Source: an uncultured Collinsella sp. (GTDB lineage: Bacteria; Actinomycetota; Coriobacteriia; Coriobacteriales; Coriobacteriaceae). From it: a DNA stretch of 8,870 nucleotides. A program made the position numbers and the translations under genes. This document shows positions 6,656 through 8,870 of this stretch, piece by piece; within the stretch, counting starts at the first letter, position 1, and each line of letters begins with the position of its first letter. The stretch lies in contig URGY01000067.1 of the NCBI GenBank assembly GCA_900547505.1, positions 1 through 8,870 on the forward strand, given 5' to 3'. The notes beneath the pieces are model-generated. The model ran no database searches and had not been told where the DNA came from. It saw nothing but the letters and a program-made list of their open reading frames with translations.

Positions 6656-7432
6656 ATGGATGCCAAATTGACGATAGTCGACGTAACCGGATCGACCAAC
6701 GATGACCTGCTCGAAGCAGGAAAACAGGGAGCGACGCACGGCACGGGACTTGCCGCCCGGGCTCAGACAGCAGGACGCGGCCGACGCGGCCACAAGTGGG
6801 ATTCAACCGCCGGCAACCTATTGCTTTCGATTGTCCTGCGCCCACGTGTTGATCCCGCCAAGTACTCTGGTCTTGCCGCCGTCAGCGGCCTAGCGGTGCT
6901 CGAGGCGCTCGAAAAGCAAGGTCTTGCAAACGAGATTCGCCTTAAATGGCCCAACGATCTGGTCGCGCGAGGACGCAAGCTCGGCGGCATTCTGGTCGAG
7001 GCCGCACGCGATAACGAAGGCAACCCCTTTGCGGTCTGTGGCATCGGCGTTAACGTGAACTATGTGCCCGCGGAGGTTCCCGATGGCGGCCTGCCGGCAA
7101 TCGGCCTGTCAGACCTCAACAAGAACGTTCCCGCCGTCGACATGCTCCTCGATGAGGTCTATCACGCAGTTATAGACGCTGTAGATACCTGGGCAGAGCG
7201 CCTCAACGCCAAGGAAGAAGACGCTGGTCCGCTCGCGCCCGTCCACGACGAATATATCGCTCACCTCAATTGGATCGGGAAGCACGTTATCGCCCGCTCC
7301 CCCGCTGGAGACGAGCTGGCACGAGGCATATTTAGAACGGTCGACGATTGCGGCCGCGCAAGCATTGAGACCGAGAGCGGCTTGTGCGTCTTCCACTTCG
7401 AAGAAGCATCCTTACGCCCCCTGAGCGAATAG
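6656..7432 (+). CDS. birA: Biotin--[acetyl-CoA-carboxylase] ligase, short form without HTH
   Basis: BirA activates biotin as biotinyl-AMP and joins it to the acceptor lysine of carrier proteins, here most likely Lys124 of AccB. The 258-residue protein has GSTNDDLLE (12-20), the biotinyl-AMP-binding loop GRGRRGHKW (40-48), the active-site KWPND (97-101) followed by RKLGGILVE (107-115), and a C-terminal SH3-like domain (about 205-258). The N-terminal winged helix found in E. coli BirA is missing, so this is a class I ligase that should not repress its own gene directly. The frame is open from 6575, but AAGGAGG (6638-6644) before the ATG at 6656 and the homology start fix the beginning here. It is divergent from fabH and converges on rpsJ. 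Confidence 0.95.
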   Translation: MDAKLTIVDVTGSTNDDLLEAGKQGATHGTGLAARAQTAGRGRRGHKWDSTAGNLLLSIVLRPRVDPAKYSGLAAVSGLAVLEALEKQGLANEIRLKWPNDLVARGRKLGGILVEAARDNEGNPFAVCGIGVNVNYVPAEVPDGGLPAIGLSDLNKNVPAVDMLLDEVYHAVIDAVDTWAERLNAKEEDAGPLAPVHDEYIAHLNWIGKHVIARSPAGDELARGIFRTVDDCGRASIETESGLCVFHFEEASLRPLSE

Positions 7433-7492
7433 GGCGCCGCAGCCGTCGGCTCGGCAGACGAATTCGCTATCCCAAAATCTAAACTCAAAACA

Positions 7493-7529
7493 AAAGGGCC
7501 CCGCTACCGTAATGGCAGCGGGGCCCTTT
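7493..7529. terminator. Bidirectional intrinsic terminator between birA and rpsJ
   Basis: A 13-bp perfect stem (7493-7505 AAAGGGCCCCGCT with 7517-7529 AGCGGGGCCCTTT) encloses an 11-base loop. Read on the minus strand it follows the rpsJ stop by about 20 nt and ends in TTTTGTTTTGAGTTT, a good U-rich tract. Read on the plus strand it lies 60 nt after birA and ends only in TTT, so termination of birA may be weaker. The placement between convergent genes fits a shared terminator. The rest of 7433-7548 shows nothing else. Confidence 0.9.
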
Positions 7530-7548
7530 AAGCTATGAGCGATATCGC

Positions 7549-7857
7549 TTAGAGCTTGATGTCGATGTCGACGCCAGCGGGAAGGTCGAGACGCATGAGC
7601 GAATCAACGGTGCCCGAGGTGGGGTCGAGGATGTCGATGAGGCGCTTGTGGGTGCGCATCTCGAACTGCTCACGAGAGTCCTTGTTCACGTGCGGCGAGC
7701 GGATAACCGTGTACAGGTTGCGCTCGGTGGGCAGGGGGACAGGACCGGAAACGCGAGCGCCAGTCTTCTGAGCGGTCTCGACGATGAGCTTCGCGGACTG
7801 ATCGACGACCTCGTGATCATAGCCCTTGAGGCGAATGCGGATCTTCTGGGTAGCCAA
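7549..7857 (-). CDS. rpsJ: 30S ribosomal protein S10
   Basis: S10 is a component of the 30S head and, as NusE, takes part in transcription antitermination. The 102-residue protein matches the family from end to end: [18 protein letters not shown] near the N-terminus, [20 protein letters not shown] in the middle (the long loop), and [13 protein letters not shown] before the hydrophobic C-terminus. The start codon is TTG at 7857, with GGAGG (7868-7864) exactly six bases upstream. There is no ATG or GTG that would give a complete protein. It follows fusA by 60 nt and is closed off by the hairpin terminator at 7493-7529, so it appears to be the last gene of its transcript. Usually rpsJ leads into rplC, which is not here. 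Confidence 0.98.
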   Translation of the reverse strand: MATQKIRIRLKGYDHEVVDQSAKLIVETAQKTGARVSGPVPLPTERNLYTVIRSPHVNKDSREQFEMRTHKRLIDILDPTSGTVDSLMRLDLPAGVDIDIKL

Positions 7858-7863
7858 CTTAAA

Positions 7864-7868
7864 CCTCC
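7864..7868 (-). promoter_or_regulatory. Ribosome binding site fixing the TTG start of rpsJ
   Basis: GGAGG on the minus strand, six bases before the TTG at 7857. Its position and strength support initiation at TTG. Confidence 0.85.
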
Positions 7869-7875
7869 AAAGAGT

Positions 7876-7892
7876 GCGAGAGACGTTCTCGC
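7876..7892 (-). other. Small hairpin in the fusA-rpsJ spacer
   Basis: The minus strand reads GCGAGA-ACGTC-TCTCGC, a perfect 6-bp stem with a 5-base loop, ending seven bases before the rpsJ ribosome binding site. No U-run follows, so it is not a terminator. It may shield or space the ribosome binding site, or stabilise the processed rpsJ mRNA, or be chance. Confidence 0.35.
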
Positions 7893-7917
7893 GGATTACG
7901 TAACAGGGAGCTCGAAC

Positions 7918-8821
7918 TTAGGCGTTCTTGCTCATGACCTCGTCCACGATGGACTTGGGCGCGGGCTCATAAGAGTCGAACTGCATCGTGTAGGATGCAC
8001 GGCCCTGGGTCTGGGAGCGAAGGTCGGTAGCGTAACCGAACATCTCGCCCAGCGGCACCTTGGCACGGATGAGCTTGCTGTTCTTGCGATCCTCCATGCC
8101 CTCGATCTTGCCGCGGCGACCGGAGAGGTTGCCCATAACGTCGCCCATGTACTGCTCGGGGGTCTCGACCTCGACAGCCATGATCGGCTCGAGCAGCTGC
8201 GGATCGGACTTCTTGAGGGCGTCCTTGATAGCCATGGAACCGGCGATCTTGAAGGCGGCCTCGGAGGAGTCGACCTCGTGGTAAGAACCGTCGAACAGAG
8301 TGACCTTAACGTCGAGGACCGGGAAGCCGGCGATAACACCGGTGTTCAGGGCCTCCTGGATGCCCTTGTCGATGGACGGGATGTACTCCTTGGGCACGAC
8401 GCCGCCGACGATAGCGTTGACGAACTCGTAGCCGAAGCCCTCCTCCATCTTCTCGAGCTTGATGACGGCGTGGCCGTACTGACCGCGACCGCCGGACTGA
8501 CGGACGAACTTGCCCTCAGCCTTCTCGACGTCGTGACCAGCGGTCTCGCGGTAGGCAACCTGGGGCTTACCAACGTTAGCGTCAACCTTGAACTCGCGGA
8601 GCAGACGGTCGACGATGATCTCGAGGTGCAGCTCGCCCATGCCGGCGATGATGGTCTGGCCGGTCTCGTGGTTGGTGGACACCTGGAAGGTCGGGTCCTC
8701 CTCGGCGAGCTTGGTCAGAGCAAGGGACATCTTGTCCTGCTCGGCCTTGGTCTTGGGCTCGATGGCAACGTCGATAACGGGCTTAGCGAACTCGATCTTC
8801 TCGAGGACGATCTCCTTGCCC
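7918..8821 (-). CDS. fusA: Elongation factor G, 3' part only (domains III-V)
   Basis: EF-G is the GTPase that drives translocation on the ribosome and, with RRF, helps recycle it. The 300 C-terminal residues of a protein of about 700 are present. Domain III includes [18 protein letters not shown] and [14 protein letters not shown], domain IV begins around [16 protein letters not shown] and includes [14 protein letters not shown], and domain V contains [19 protein letters not shown] and [10 protein letters not shown]. The G domain and domain II lie off the right end. Codon 1 here is incomplete at 8821. A frame read beyond this runs into the adapter and gives a false MCIRDR start at 8838. The gene precedes rpsJ by 60 nt with no tuf between them. 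EF-G paralogues exist, but coupling to rpsJ indicates the housekeeping copy. Confidence 0.97.
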
Positions 8822-8870
8822 CTGTCTCTTATACACATCTGACGCTGCCGACGAATAGCCTTGTGTAGAT
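8822..8870 (-). other. Illumina Nextera i5 adapter (synthetic, right end)
   Basis: This is the reverse complement of the left-end adapter: the Tn5 mosaic end CTGTCTCTTATACACATCT (8822-8840), the linker GACGCTGCCGACGA (8841-8854), the index complement ATAGCCTT (8855-8862) and the P5 tail GTGTAGAT (8863-8870). With bases 1-48 it forms a 48-bp perfect terminal inverted repeat that is purely technical. The last genomic base is 8821. Confidence 0.98.

Noticed and set aside
7648..8868. A 406-codon plus-strand frame opposite rpsJ and fusA.
   Set aside because: It is complementary to highly conserved coding DNA, and its end is translated adapter.
1..8870. A transposon or IS bounded by 48-bp terminal inverted repeats with Tn5-like mosaic ends.
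   Set aside because: The ends contain Illumina linker and index sequence; there is no transposase and no target duplication. They are library adapters.

Overview
The window is a GC-rich bacterial insert (about 60% GC by eye) flanked at both ends by the same Illumina Nextera adapter. Bases 1-48 and 8822-8870 are synthetic, so only 49-8821 is genomic. No gene names the host. The combination of high GC, a Firmicutes-type fatty-acid gene order with FabK, and the S10 and EF-G sequences suggests a gut Coriobacteriia actinobacterium, perhaps Collinsella. That placement is inference.

All genes but one lie on the minus strand. Read in transcription order from right to left, bases 6479 to 49 hold a compact type II fatty-acid synthesis operon: fabH, acpP, fabK, fabD, fabG, fabF, accB, fabZ and a truncated accC. 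It covers most of the pathway. Acetyl-CoA carboxylase begins with AccB and AccC, and accD and accA would be expected beyond the left edge. FabD loads malonate onto the acyl carrier protein AcpP. FabH makes the first condensation and FabF the later ones. FabG, FabZ and FabK then reduce, dehydrate and reduce again. Most junctions are very short (2-10 nt) or overlap by 13 nt. The longer gaps are fabH-acpP (52 nt), fabG-fabF (39 nt) and fabD-fabG (30 nt).

Divergent from fabH, on the plus strand, is birA (6656-7432). It encodes a short biotin-protein ligase without the DNA-binding domain and is the enzyme expected to biotinylate AccB. The 176-bp AT-rich space between fabH and birA holds two near-identical 19-bp direct repeats 48 bp apart. 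They are good candidates for operators of an unidentified regulator.

birA converges on rpsJ (ribosomal protein S10, with a TTG start) across a strong bidirectional hairpin terminator at 7493-7529. Upstream of rpsJ is the 3' part of fusA (elongation factor G, domains III-V), which runs off the right end. This looks like the end of a str operon in which rpsJ is the last gene and is not followed by rplC, and in which no tuf lies between fusA and rpsJ.

The genes are mostly ordinary housekeeping genes. I see no phage, CRISPR, transposon or new multi-gene system. The points worth a second look are the adapter flanks and the false peptides they create, the paired repeats in the fabH-birA control region, the operon architecture, and the detached TTG-started rpsJ.
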